Notes under the pieces: model-generated | The model's database searches: none | What the model was told of the DNA's origin: nothing | The model's input: only the letters and a program-made list of their open reading frames with translations | In this document: positions 8,871 to 17,002 of the stretch, piece by piece | How positions within the stretch are numbered: the stretch's first letter is position 1 | How the letters are laid out: each line of letters opens with the position of its first letter | Assembly: GCA_947258375.1 (NCBI GenBank) | Contig: CAMYIJ010000074.1 | Coordinates: forward strand, 1-33,188 | Source: an uncultured Acidimicrobiaceae bacterium | Lineage (GTDB): Bacteria; Actinomycetota; Acidimicrobiia; Spongiisociales; UBA5794 | Reading direction: 5' to 3' | Length of the DNA: 33,188 nt | Translations under genes and position numbers: made by a program

Positions 8871-9048
8871 TGAAGGTTCGTCCGGACTCTCTCACAGCGC
8901 TCTCCGCCGCACGGGGGATGGGCCCAAAGGCGACGGCAGTATGCGCAACGTCGAGGACGTAGCAATCGATGCTCAGCGCTGCAGGCTGGAAGAGCCGGCC
9001 AGTAGTGCCCGGGCGCCTGCCACGGCCGCGTTGGAGCGCTCATCCTCA

Positions 9049-9076
9049 GTTGCCGTTGAGTCCGTAAGAAGGGTAT
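9049..9076 (+). promoter_or_regulatory. Possible SigB/SigF-type stress promoter
   Basis: GTTGCC (9049-9054), 16 bases, then GGGTAT (9071-9076). GGGTAT with an upstream GTTT-like box is the general-stress sigma (SigB/SigF) promoter pattern of Gram-positive bacteria. It sits 18 bases before the start of the overlapping three-gene set at 9094. One -35 position deviates, so confidence is low. Confidence 0.28.
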
Positions 9077-9093
9077 CGCGATCGAGGAGACAC

Positions 9094-9318
9094 ATGACGT
9101 TGCCCACAGCCCCTACTAGGAACACCAGGGCGCTCCTAGCGGCGCTCACCCCTTTCCATCGCACCAAGCTGATCTTCATGGGGGCAGCATTCGCATCCTT
9201 CATTTTGTCGGTGAGTCTGTGGTTCCTCGTCGACCGGGAACTTGGCCTGTTCGTGGGTCTCTGGGTGCCGGCGATCCATTCACTGGGGACCCTCGTGCTG
9301 ACCGGAGAGCGACAATGA
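9094..9318 (+). CDS. Small two-helix membrane protein
   Basis: 74 residues. After a polar, basic N-terminus come two hydrophobic segments: KLIFMGAAFASFILSVSLWF (about 25-44) and a weaker GLFVGLWVPAIHSLGTLVL (about 51-69). Both ends probably face the cytoplasm. I do not recognise a named family. The ATG is supported by GAGGAGA (9084-9090). The TGA overlaps the ATG of the next gene (ATGA), so these small proteins are co-translated, which suggests a paired role in the membrane. Confidence 0.65.
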   Translation: MTLPTAPTRNTRALLAALTPFHRTKLIFMGAAFASFILSVSLWFLVDRELGLFVGLWVPAIHSLGTLVLTGERQ

Positions 9319-9554
9319 GCGAGGCCCTCATCTTCAGCTTCGGATCAATTCTGTTCATCATCACAACCGCAGCGAGTTTCTCGTTCGGTCTGCATCGAAT
9401 GTACGAAGTGCAGGCGGACGACATGGCGGAGGCGGGTCGATACGCGGTTACGCGTCCGGACGGGCTCACCGAGCTCCATGTCGCCGATGACGAGTTGGAG
9501 GACCGAGCTCAACTCGCCGCGGATGGCATGGAGGATCACAATGGCGTCGATTGA
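9315..9554 (+). CDS. Small single-helix membrane protein
   Basis: 79 residues. An N-terminal membrane helix (EALIFSFGSILFIITTAASF, about 3-22) is followed by an acidic, soluble C-terminal part rich in Asp/Glu (ADDELEDRAQLAADGMED). No family recognised. The start overlaps the previous stop and is preceded by GGAGAG (9304-9309). The 3' end overlaps the start of the SDR gene by 14 bases. With the preceding protein it forms a two-component small membrane pair joined to an oxidoreductase. Confidence 0.65.
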   Translation: MSEALIFSFGSILFIITTAASFSFGLHRMYEVQADDMAEAGRYAVTRPDGLTELHVADDELEDRAQLAADGMEDHNGVD

Positions 9555-10239
9555 CTTGGCGGACAAGCGGACCCTGGTGCTCGGAGGATCGGGCGTCCTG
9601 GGGAGCGCGATAGCTGGGGAGCTCGCAACTCGTGGCGCCTTGGTCATGCTGGCGGGTCGAGACGCGACGCGACTGCAGGAGAGGGCAAGTGCAATAGGCC
9701 CTAACGTCCCATCCGTCATCTTCGACCTGCGGGTGGCCGAACATGCGACACATGTCGTCGAAACCGCAACGAGGCTGCTCGGGGGCCTGGACGGAGTCGT
9801 CAACGCTGCCGGTGTAGTTGCGTTTGGACCATTGTCAGAGCTATCCGACGCAGCTCTCGACGAGCTTGTCGCCGCCGATCTCGTGGGACCTCTGCGCGTT
9901 GCTCGCATCGCGCTCGAGCACCTCGATGTCGGCTTCATCGTGAACATCACCGGCGTGGTTGCCGAAACCCCAGTCGCCAACATGGCGGCCTACTCGGCGG
10001 TGAAGGCTGGATTGAGCGCTGCCTCGACCGCCCTCAGCCGCGAGCTGCGCCGCCGGAACATACATGTGCTCGATGCCAGGCCGCCCCATACCGAGACTGG
10101 GCTCACCACCCGGACAATTGCCGGTACTGCGCCCAATCTGCCGCGTGGACTGGATCCGGTGGATGTGGCCCGCACGGTCGTGGATGGGCTGGCCGCAGGG
10201 CGGCGTGAGCTTTCTGCCGAGGCCTTTCAGGCAGCGTGA
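9541..10239 (+). CDS. Short-chain dehydrogenase/reductase (SDR), atypical active site
   Basis: 232 residues with a Rossmann fold. The cofactor loop is GGSGVLG (14-20) in the strand TLVLGGSGVLG, then the NAAG motif and the Tyr-x-x-x-Lys pair in AAYSAVKAG. The Arg after the second strand (AGRDATRL) suggests NADP(H) preference. The catalytic Ser normally found 13 residues before the Tyr is Gly here, with Thr at the preceding position (VNITGVV), so the canonical Ser-Tyr-Lys triad is incomplete. Substrate unknown. The start is supported by GGAGG at 9530-9534, six bases from the ATG. The gene overlaps the 3' end of the small membrane protein gene and lies upstream of the photolyase gene. Confidence 0.85.
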   Translation: MASIDLADKRTLVLGGSGVLGSAIAGELATRGALVMLAGRDATRLQERASAIGPNVPSVIFDLRVAEHATHVVETATRLLGGLDGVVNAAGVVAFGPLSELSDAALDELVAADLVGPLRVARIALEHLDVGFIVNITGVVAETPVANMAAYSAVKAGLSAASTALSRELRRRNIHVLDARPPHTETGLTTRTIAGTAPNLPRGLDPVDVARTVVDGLAAGRRELSAEAFQAA

Positions 10240-10408
10240 GCCAACTGCTCGCCATCCCACGCAGACCACGCGACCCGGTCTTGATCAGTCGACCCGTCTC
10301 GTCGACTGGTGGGCTACTGCGGTGTGGAGCCTTCGCGGAATAGTCGTAGCATCGACGCTGGGCGCATGACCCGCGATCGGAACTGCTACCAACGGAGGGG
10401 CAGACCAA

Positions 10409-11893
10409 GTGAAGACCGTATGGGTCCTCGGCGACCAATTGAACCGCCGCATCGGTGCCCTCAGCGAAGTCACCCCTGCTACGGCGAGGATTTTGCTCGT
10501 CGAGAGCGAATCCATGATCGCCGGACCCAGGTTCCACCGGCAGCGGCTCCACTTGGTCCTGACTGCAATGCGCCGGTTTGCTCTCCAGCTGCGCCGGTCC
10601 GGATTCCTTGTGGACGTCCGGCGGTCACCAACGCTGCGGGCCGGGCTACTCGAGCACGTGGCCGAGTTCAACCCGGAAACGGTGGTAGCCACCGAACCGA
10701 ACTCGCGAACGATCGAAGCCCTGCTGCGCGGGCTCGACGTCGAATTGGTGCCGTCCAACCAGTTCCTCTGCCACCGCAACGACTTCGCGCAATGGGCGGG
10801 TGATCGAACACGGCTCAGGCTTGAAGATTTCTATCGATGGCAGCGACGCCGCCTTGGGTATCTGATGGATGATGGCGAACCCGCTGGTGGTGACTGGAAC
10901 TACGATCGCGAGAATCGTGAGCCGCCTCCCAGGGACGGAGGCGATTGGCCAGAGCCCATGGTGAGCCGGCTCGATGATGTCGATTTCGAGGTCATCAGTT
11001 CACTTCCCGACGATGCGCCCGGACTGAATCCGGTGGGTTGGTGGGCGACGTCCCGGCGCAGTGCTTTGGCTCGGCTTCGCCACTTCATCGACGATGTGCT
11101 GCCACGGTTTGGTCCGCACGAGGACGCCATGGTCGAATCCAGCTGGCATCTGGCGCACTCTTTGCTCAGCCCGTACCTCAACCTCGGCCTCCTCCTACCC
11201 GGGGAGGTGTGTGATCGAGTCGAGGATGCCTATCGGGCGGGTCGTGTGCCGATCAACTCGGCAGAGGGATTCATCAGACAGATCATTGGCTGGCGCGAAT
11301 TCGTGTGGGGTGTTTACTGGCTGTGGCCCGACCAGTACAGCGCCAACGAACTCGGACATACCCGGGCGCTACCTCCTTCATGGACCGGTGAGGCCGAAAC
11401 CACGATGCGATGCGTCGCCACCGCGCTCGATGGCGTCGGGGAGCGCGCCTGGGTCCACCACATCCAGCGGCTGATGGTGCTGTCAAACCTCGCCAACCTA
11501 TATGGCATTCACCCGGCCCGCGTACGCGACTGGATGCGTGACAACTTCGTCGACGGTGCCAACTGGGTGATGGGGCCCAACGTGATGGGCATGGGACTGT
11601 GGGCCGACGGTGGGCGCATGTCCACCAAGCCCTACGTGTCCGGGGGCGCCTACATCAACCGGATGAGCGACTACTGCGCGAGCTGCTCGTTTGACCCCGC
11701 CAAGCGCATCGGCGCCGATGCCTGTCCGTTCACCACCTTGTACTGGGCTTTTCTCGATCGCCACCGCGACCAGCTCCAGCCGAACGCCCGCATGGCCCGC
11801 CAGTACCACATCCTCGGTCGACTGACCGATCTGCCTCAGCTGCGGGTTCGTGCCGACGAGGTGGTCTCGGCGATCGCCGCTGGTCATCTCTAG
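10409..11893 (+). CDS. phrB: Iron-sulfur (6-4) photolyase, FeS-BCP/PhrB class
   Basis: 494 residues. It belongs to the FeS bacterial cryptochrome/photolyase class (deoxyribodipyrimidine photolyase-related), which repairs UV (6-4) photoproducts using FAD and visible light. Four cysteines, C335, C423, C426 and C439, have spacings of 88, 3 and 13. These match the four [4Fe-4S] ligands of Agrobacterium PhrB (350/438/441/454). The paired histidines H350-H351 sit 15 positions before the PhrB catalytic His365/His366, a consistent offset. The N-terminal part (VWVLGDQLN) is the antenna-domain Rossmann strand, and the C-terminal helical region holds FAD (WWATSRRSALARL, MGMGLWADGG). The GTG start has GGAGGGG at 10394-10400. 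The stop is followed closely by a decayed convergent gene. Confidence 0.93.
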   Translation: MKTVWVLGDQLNRRIGALSEVTPATARILLVESESMIAGPRFHRQRLHLVLTAMRRFALQLRRSGFLVDVRRSPTLRAGLLEHVAEFNPETVVATEPNSRTIEALLRGLDVELVPSNQFLCHRNDFAQWAGDRTRLRLEDFYRWQRRRLGYLMDDGEPAGGDWNYDRENREPPPRDGGDWPEPMVSRLDDVDFEVISSLPDDAPGLNPVGWWATSRRSALARLRHFIDDVLPRFGPHEDAMVESSWHLAHSLLSPYLNLGLLLPGEVCDRVEDAYRAGRVPINSAEGFIRQIIGWREFVWGVYWLWPDQYSANELGHTRALPPSWTGEAETTMRCVATALDGVGERAWVHHIQRLMVLSNLANLYGIHPARVRDWMRDNFVDGANWVMGPNVMGMGLWADGGRMSTKPYVSGGAYINRMSDYCASCSFDPAKRIGADACPFTTLYWAFLDRHRDQLQPNARMARQYHILGRLTDLPQLRVRADEVVSAIAAGHL

Positions 11894-11948
11894 CGCTCGT
11901 GATGATCCCGTGACGGTGGGCAGCTCACCCATTGCGCTTGCCGTGAGG

Positions 11949-12446
11949 TCAAGTCCCGGCGCCGGCAAACGTGGCGGTATCGAGCTGTCCTGGAATGAGA
12001 GCGTTGTGGACCCATACGGCGAGCGCCGGCGCACCAGCCCGATAGCTTCTGCCACGGTGTGACTCGCCCCTCACTGGACGGTGGGCGGACCGCACCATCG
12101 CAACGGCAGCCTCGACCTCCGGCATTGCTCCGAACGACGTTGCCGTCACGTAGGCGGAGGTGCGGCTGAGCCGGCCGAGAGGGTCTTCGCGATAGCGTGA
12201 GTGATCGGAGACACCTGCAACCACCTCCGGGTGGGCTGCCTGGACGAGAAGGGCCCGGATACCACCGATGAAAGCGGCGGCATCTCCGAGGACCGGCCAT
12301 GCCACCGACTCGGGGCCGCACAAACCCGGGTCGCCCTTGTGAGCAAGTGTGTTTGCCAGAGGGTATGGCGCGTGAGAGAAGAGTCCGGCGGTCGAATCCA
12401 CCACACGATTGCGATAGCGATCGATCAGTCGGCGGATTCGGCTCAG
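11949..12446 (-). pseudogene. Truncated MpaB/DUF2236 oxygenase gene
   Basis: The minus-strand frame encodes the N-terminal half of an MpaB-type (DUF2236) heme-associated oxygenase: DPGLCGPESVAWPVLGDAAA, FIGGIRALLVQAAHPEVVAG, HSRYREDPLGRLSRTSAYV and a late WVHNAL. Family members continue about 120 residues beyond WVHNAL, usually with a DSF. Here that reading shifts by one base (the SFQD sequence lies in the next frame) and the frame ends at a TGA 56 bases from the photolyase stop. There is also no clear start: conserved-looking sequence begins at a CTG (12446), and the first standard codons are GTGs at 12407-12402. Truncation, frameshift and start loss together suggest a pseudogene. Confidence 0.75.
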
Positions 12447-12527
12447 TGGGCGGCTCTACTCGGTTGGCAGCTCCGCCGGCACGGCTCACTGTGACGACCG
12501 CAAACATGGAGTTGAATCGTATGAGCC

Positions 12528-13268
12528 TCAGGCATGATCGACACGCCTCGGGAGCCCGATCCGCACCTCGACGCCGGGCGAGAAGTGCACGAGGGGGCGC
12601 CCCTTTGGTTTGCTGTAGCCGGCGGCCTCCACCAGCTCGTCGTCCAAAACGCGCAGCTCGGCGCGTTGCAGGGGCCACGCCGGATGGGCAACTGGGGCAA
12701 AGGACATTCGCGAGGCCAGCTGAGTGAACAGTCCCCATCGGGCGGTGAGGAAGTGTTCGAGCGGGCTCGGATCTGCAATCGGGTCTCCAGCTCGAATGGA
12801 GAACCTGCTTCGGGCTCCGCGAGGACCTGGCCAGCGTCGCCGGGCGACGTAGCTCAGCTCGTCGCCGCGCCTCTCGATTCCCATCTTTGACCACATGTAT
12901 GGAAGCCGGTACGTGCCCCGAGCCACGAGGACGGGGAGGAGCCGATCGACATCGAGGGAGTGAAACCACACTCCGGGCCGCCCGTCGGGACCTCGCACGT
13001 ACGTCCGCACGTTCGTCTCGAAAAACGTGCCCAAGTACGGCACAGCCGGCGTGCGCGGCAAGCGGATGCGCTCCATGCGGAAAGCAACGAGCCCGACCCA
13101 CGCCTCACCATCGAAGGTATCAACCTGAAGGCCGGCGGGCAGTTGTCGCTGCACAGCCGCTGGGCTATAGGGCCAGTGCAGATAGGTGAGTTCCTTCCAG
13201 CCCTGCAACATGACCGGCCGTTCGATAGCTTCAGCAGGCGTTGCGGGGTAGAGAATCGAGCTGTCCAT
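12528..13268 (-). CDS. DUF2071 family protein (YqjF-like)
   Basis: 246 residues matching DUF2071. An N-terminal LTYLHWPYSPAAVQRQLPAG, then DTFDGEAWVGLVAFRMERIR, a TFFETNVRTYVRGPDGRPGV segment, FHSLDVDRLLPVLVARGTYR, and a C-terminal half ending with FSPGVEVRIGLP. The family folds like acetoacetate decarboxylase; its function is unknown. The start at ATG 13268 gives the normal length of about 245; an AGGG-like site lies a few bases upstream. In-frame sequence upstream to 13499 is rich in Arg/Ser and lacks family similarity. The decayed MpaB gene lies downstream in the same direction, suggesting a former two-gene unit. Confidence 0.85.
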   Translation of the reverse strand: MDSSILYPATPAEAIERPVMLQGWKELTYLHWPYSPAAVQRQLPAGLQVDTFDGEAWVGLVAFRMERIRLPRTPAVPYLGTFFETNVRTYVRGPDGRPGVWFHSLDVDRLLPVLVARGTYRLPYMWSKMGIERRGDELSYVARRRWPGPRGARSRFSIRAGDPIADPSPLEHFLTARWGLFTQLASRMSFAPVAHPAWPLQRAELRVLDDELVEAAGYSKPKGRPLVHFSPGVEVRIGLPRRVDHA

Positions 13269-13631
13269 GCACCCTATTCGGTAGCGCAGCCAGAAACGGA
13301 TGCCGAAACATGGGGCCCTTCCGACCCGAGGTCGGGAGGGCACACCGTCCGGGAGTTGAGTGATTAGAGCCCGATCGATTCGCAATCTCACTTGTTGTGG
13401 CGATGCTGGTGACGGTTGCTGCGAACACGACCGGTAGCGGAACCTCCGAGCCGGAAGCCTCGCCCGGTGCTGAGCCGACCGCTGAGGTCGCAAGCACAAA
13501 TCGACCTGGCTAGTGCCCTGACCAGCAACGTTCGCCGGGTTGACGGCGGCCAGGAACCCCCCTGGCTGTGTCCTCGTCCTCGACGCATCTACAAATGGGC
13601 CTTCGTCCTGCGTCCTTGCCAGGAAGGCCCC
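13269..13631. other. Intergenic region with a signal-peptide-like relic
   Basis: Between the two minus-strand genes the plus strand carries a short open stretch (13364-13513). It reads AISLVVAMLVTVAAN, then a Ser/Glu/Pro/Ala-rich tail ending in TAG. The hydrophobic run and low-complexity tail resemble the start of an exported protein. There is no ribosome binding site and only a GTG (13397) or ATG (13403) inside the hydrophobic run. It is probably a broken gene start rather than a functional peptide. Nothing else recognisable. Confidence 0.3.
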
Positions 13632-14741
13632 TTAGCCGGACCCCCGGCTGGGAGGCCGTGGTCGCTTCACAGTGGCCCGAATCGGCATGGTCGAGATTTC
13701 GTATACGGCGCCAACCACCTGAGCGGGGGCGCGCGCTGCTTCGATGAGGCCACGCCCCAGCGTCGCGCCTGCCTTCCGCCCCGACGGACGCCGTATCCAG
13801 CCGGCTGCGACAAACACGCCCAGGGAGAGCGCAGCGATCACGCCCATGATTGCGCTGGCCATGATCCAGCCCCATTCAGAATCCAAGCCCGGGATGTTCA
13901 CGAAATTCATGCCGAAGAACCCGGCGACGAGGGAGAGCGGAAGCATGATCGCGGCGTAGATCGTCAGAACCATGGTTACGTCGGTGGCTTTGCGCGCCTC
14001 AGCGCCCCGATAGGCATCGAGGATCTCGGCGAGGCCCGTCCGGGCACCTTCGAGGCTTTGTGCGGTTCTAGAGGCGACGTCAAAAGCGTCGGAGAACCTC
14101 CGCCTTCCGGCCTCCCCAATGAGTTCGGACGAGCTCCGGCGCAGTAGATCGAGGGTCTCCCGCTGAGGATGGACGACACGCCGCACGGAGGAGAGATCCG
14201 ACCGAACGGCCGTCAGCTCAGGCAGAAGACGAGCGTCGGCCGTGAGAGCCTTCTCGACGAGGTTGTCGGCCACATCATCAAAGGCGTCAACCACGGCGAG
14301 CAGGCGTCGCGTCAGAACGTCCGCAATGCGGGCGAGGAGCTGGTCGACACCACCGCGGCCAAGCCTCGGACTCTCCTGCAACCGGGACCATACGGCGTCA
14401 AGCGAAGGGGACGACGCTGTATGAACCGTAACGAGATACCGCTCCGTCACGAAGCAGTCGACCTCGTAGGTCTCCACCCGATCGTCTCGAACACCGTGCA
14501 GGATCACCAGCAGGTGATGACCGAAATCGTCGAACTTGGGGAAGTCGAGATCGTCAACAGCGTCTCGCACAGCAACAGCATCGAGCTCCAGGCCATCGGT
14601 CAACGCAACCAAATCGTCGATGTCGTCAGGCCCAACAGTCACATCGATCCACGCCCAACCAGTCGCCGAGTCCGCGTCCGGTAGCTCGGTCACGACAGAA
14701 ACAGCGCCGTCGCCAGATGAGTGAAGAATCCGAGTCTCCAT
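13632..14741 (-). CDS. CorA-like magnesium/divalent cation channel
   Basis: 369 residues from the preferred ATG at 14741. CorA family: a large N-terminal cytoplasmic alpha/beta domain (HHLLVILHGV, DCFVTERYLVTVH), long helices through about residue 250, and two C-terminal membrane helices around 256-275 and 292-314. The pore signature GMNF follows the first helix (GMN at 277-279), and the first helix has the usual YAAIMLPLSLVAGFFGMNF form. The members of the family transport Mg2+ or related ions as pentamers. A C-terminal extension of about 50 residues after the last helix, basic and Pro-rich at the end, is longer than usual. A GTG at 14783 would add 14 residues but lacks a ribosome binding site. 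Confidence 0.9.
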   Translation of the reverse strand: METRILHSSGDGAVSVVTELPDADSATGWAWIDVTVGPDDIDDLVALTDGLELDAVAVRDAVDDLDFPKFDDFGHHLLVILHGVRDDRVETYEVDCFVTERYLVTVHTASSPSLDAVWSRLQESPRLGRGGVDQLLARIADVLTRRLLAVVDAFDDVADNLVEKALTADARLLPELTAVRSDLSSVRRVVHPQRETLDLLRRSSSELIGEAGRRRFSDAFDVASRTAQSLEGARTGLAEILDAYRGAEARKATDVTMVLTIYAAIMLPLSLVAGFFGMNFVNIPGLDSEWGWIMASAIMGVIAALSLGVFVAAGWIRRPSGRKAGATLGRGLIEAARAPAQVVGAVYEISTMPIRATVKRPRPPSRGSG

Positions 14742-14870
14742 GCCACCATGATTGCTGCGCAGCAGCGTGTCTCCAACGACCACGGAGGCAACCCGACGAG
14801 CTCCAGGGATTGGCGTAGATCACATCCCGATTGCTCAGGTGTCGTCGGGAGCCGCCTCAGCCGGTGCGGC

Positions 14871-15040
14871 TCATTGCCGGCAGCTCGATCGTCCGACGCC
14901 GCGGAGCTCGATCAGGCCGAGGCTCTCCATTTCCCTGTTCGATCGGGACAGCCTCTCCCGGCGGGCGCGCTCGGTGATGACAGTCTTCCTGCTCCCGGAG
15001 TCGATCTGGCGGGAGCCCGGATCGACGATGTGGAGACCGC
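14871..15040 (-). pseudogene. Possible relic of a helix-turn-helix regulator C-terminus
   Basis: The minus-strand frame ending in TGA at 14873-14871 has GC-rich third positions and reads RRERLSRSNREMESLGLIEL followed by RG. This resembles the recognition helix and wing of Crp/Fnr- or GntR-type DNA-binding domains ('LSRxLREMExxGLIELRRG'). No start codon or upstream domain is present: the same frame runs out of phase into the K+ channel gene upstream. I read it as the surviving 3' end of a lost regulator, with low confidence. The surrounding 14742-15111 contains no supported gene. Confidence 0.3.
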
Positions 15041-15111
15041 GACAGCGGGAACGGGACGGGTGCCTACTCGCCGTGCCCCGGCGGGCGCGTGCCTTGACGT
15101 TTCCGAGTCCG

Positions 15112-15924
15112 TCAACCGGCCAACTCGACGCCGCAAGAGTCGCAGAATCGGGCCTTTTCGGCGTGAACGGCTGAGCCGCAGCGGCGGCAGGCTTGCTCAC
15201 GCGGGCGGCCTGCGCTGGCGACCTCGGCCGACACTATGCCGGTGGGCACCGCAATCACGCTGTAGCCGACGATCATCAACATCGCCGCCAGCACTTGGCC
15301 GAGGGGAGTCGAGGGCGCAATATCGCCGAACCCGACTGTGCTCATCGTGACGATTGACCAGTAGAGCCCCCGGAACATCGAGTCGTACCCGCTCTCGGGA
15401 CCCTCGATCAGGTACATCGTCGATCCCACGATGACGTTGATGAGCACAACCGCGATCAAGAACACCACGATCTTGCGCGAGCTGGCTTTGATCGCTCGCA
15501 CCAGGAAGTTCGCTTCGCTGATGAAGCGCGCCATCTTCAACACGCGAAACACGCGCAACAGTCGCAGCGAGCGAATCACGAGCAGCGACTGGGCCCCCGG
15601 CAGGATCAAGCTGAGGTACACAGGCAGGATCGCCAACAGGTCGACGACCCCAAAGAAGCTGCGGGCGTACCGCCACTTCCTAGTGACGGTTACGAGGCGG
15701 GCTATGTATTCAATCGTGAATACGATCGTGATGATCCACTCGAGGACGAAGAACAGGGTGTCGTAGCGAGCCTCGATCTCCTCGACCGTCTCGAGCATGA
15801 CGAGCAGCACGCTGAGCGCGATGAGAGCCAGCAAGGCCACGTCGAACGTTCGGGACGCCGGCGTATCGTGGTCGAAGATGATGTGGCGGACACGCTCCCG
15901 CAAATCCGCCCTGGTGGTCTGCAC
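15112..15924 (-). CDS. Voltage-gated K+ channel with C-terminal zinc ribbon
   Basis: 270 residues, six-helix ion transporter fold. S1 around 27-45, S2 around 56-78 (LEWIITIVFTIEYIARL), S3 around 92-106, and the positively charged S4 sensor RSLRLLRVFRVLKMAR (118-133). S5 is around 150-172, then the pore with filter TVGFGD (196-201), and S6 around 208-232. TVGFGD marks potassium selectivity. After S6 the protein ends in four cysteines, C246-x2-C249 and C261-x2-C264 (CRRCG...CDSCG), a zinc-ribbon-like module that may act in assembly or redox/metal sensing. GTG start; Shine-Dalgarno weak. The NTF2-like gene lies 95 bases upstream in the same direction. Confidence 0.92.
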   Translation of the reverse strand: MQTTRADLRERVRHIIFDHDTPASRTFDVALLALIALSVLLVMLETVEEIEARYDTLFFVLEWIITIVFTIEYIARLVTVTRKWRYARSFFGVVDLLAILPVYLSLILPGAQSLLVIRSLRLLRVFRVLKMARFISEANFLVRAIKASSRKIVVFLIAVVLINVIVGSTMYLIEGPESGYDSMFRGLYWSIVTMSTVGFGDIAPSTPLGQVLAAMLMIVGYSVIAVPTGIVSAEVASAGRPREQACRRCGSAVHAEKARFCDSCGVELAG

Positions 15925-16019
15925 ACCGGCAGCGTAGGTCTAGTCGTCGTCGCGATCGTGGCTTTTTGTGCTCCATGGCTCACGATGGGAGCGGGCAGCT
16001 GCGGGAGAGGACTCCTTGA

Positions 16020-16430
16020 TCACGGCCACAGATTCCCCATCCAATCGAAATTGCGGAAGATCGTCGTCCACCGGCAGATCATGCCCTCCCGGAAGGCGTA
16101 GATCGCGACTGTCTCGATCTCGATCGGTTCGACGATATCGCGGCGTTTGAACCTCAGTTGCCAATGCGCTGCAATGGTGTCGCTTTCCAGGCCAAGAAAC
16201 GATTCCAGCACCGTCGCCTGGGCATGCTCCATGGCGGCGAAGACTGGCGTCCACATGCGTCGCATCTCCTCACGACCTATCTCCGACGACGGCCCTGCGT
16301 CTTGGTACACCGCGTCGTCGGAACACAGTGCCACCATCGCATCAACGTCTCGCGCCTCGATCTTCTCTGTGAGGTCCGCCAGGAACTCTGCAGCAAATGC
16401 CGGCGTGAGCGGTTCGGATTCTGTTGTCAT
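16020..16430 (-). CDS. SnoaL/NTF2-like domain protein
   Basis: 136 residues forming one NTF2-like cone fold. An N-terminal helix pair (PAFAAEFLADLTEKIEARDV), the ALCSDDAVYQDAGPSSE segment in which the 'DDAVYxD' turn is typical, then strands ending with TVAIYAFREGMICRWTTIFR and NFDW. Members of this fold include limonene-epoxide hydrolases, steroid isomerases and polyketide cyclases, but no specific catalytic set is evident, so substrate and activity are unknown. The ATG at 16430 is preceded by AGAGG. In-frame sequence upstream to 16625 has no family similarity and is excluded. Confidence 0.82.
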   Translation of the reverse strand: MTTESEPLTPAFAAEFLADLTEKIEARDVDAMVALCSDDAVYQDAGPSSEIGREEMRRMWTPVFAAMEHAQATVLESFLGLESDTIAAHWQLRFKRRDIVEPIEIETVAIYAFREGMICRWTTIFRNFDWMGNLWP

Positions 16431-17002
16431 CAGGGCCTCTACGTTCGGTGCGCGGGCAGGATAGCCAGCGACCGCGAGCCGCGAACGTGTGACCATGGTC
16501 AGGGGAGAGGTAGGGCGCACGCCGACGTGAAGCTGCTGTACGTGCTCAACTCGGCCGATCTCGCAACCGGCTTGGGCCAACGCGACCGTGTCCGCTGCCA
16601 CGCGCCGACGCGGCGCCGGCGACACTCGGGTCGGACCTGGCCTGACGGAAGCGGTGAGGCCCGAGGAAAAGCGGGCGAACTCAGGTAGCAGCGGTCCGGG
16701 GGCCTTGCTGACCGGTCCCTCGAGGCGGATCTGGTCACCGCAGAAGAACGACTCGCATGGACGCGGTCACCGCGGCACGCAGCCACCTCACCGATGAAAC
16801 GCCCGACAGCGTCTGTGCGGGCCGATGTGGAACCCACGCATGGGGTCTGGTCGGTCGTGCCGAATCAACTCTCCACCCGAAACCGGGGGCGAAGTGGGCG
16901 ACCTGGTGTATCAAAGCCAGCTGCTGCCCACACATAAAGTAGTCTCTAGTCACCGAGGGTGGTCGTAGGATACGATTGGCGCACGACGAAACGGGAGGTC
17001 TG
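16431..17002. other. Intergenic region without supported genes
   Basis: About 570 bases. On the plus strand, a GTG at 16527 opens with VKLLYVLNSADLATG, which looks like a normal protein start, but after about 20 codons it turns into Arg-rich sequence and ends at 16688; it may be the relic of a gene start. Minus-strand frames here are not family-like. A TACGAT at 16971-16976 followed by GGGAGGT (16993-16999) probably belongs to the promoter and ribosome binding site of the secreted protein at 17003. Confidence 0.45.

Noticed and set aside
11890..13101. 403-codon minus-strand open frame overlapping DUF2071 and the MpaB relic
   Set aside because: Rich in Arg/Ser/Pro and frame-shifted relative to both recognisable families; a GC-driven shadow frame.
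16527..16688. Small gene from GTG 16527 (VKLLYVLNSADLATG)
   Set aside because: A plausible beginning but the sequence becomes Arg-rich and non-protein-like after about 20 codons and has no ribosome binding site; mentioned as a possible relic only.
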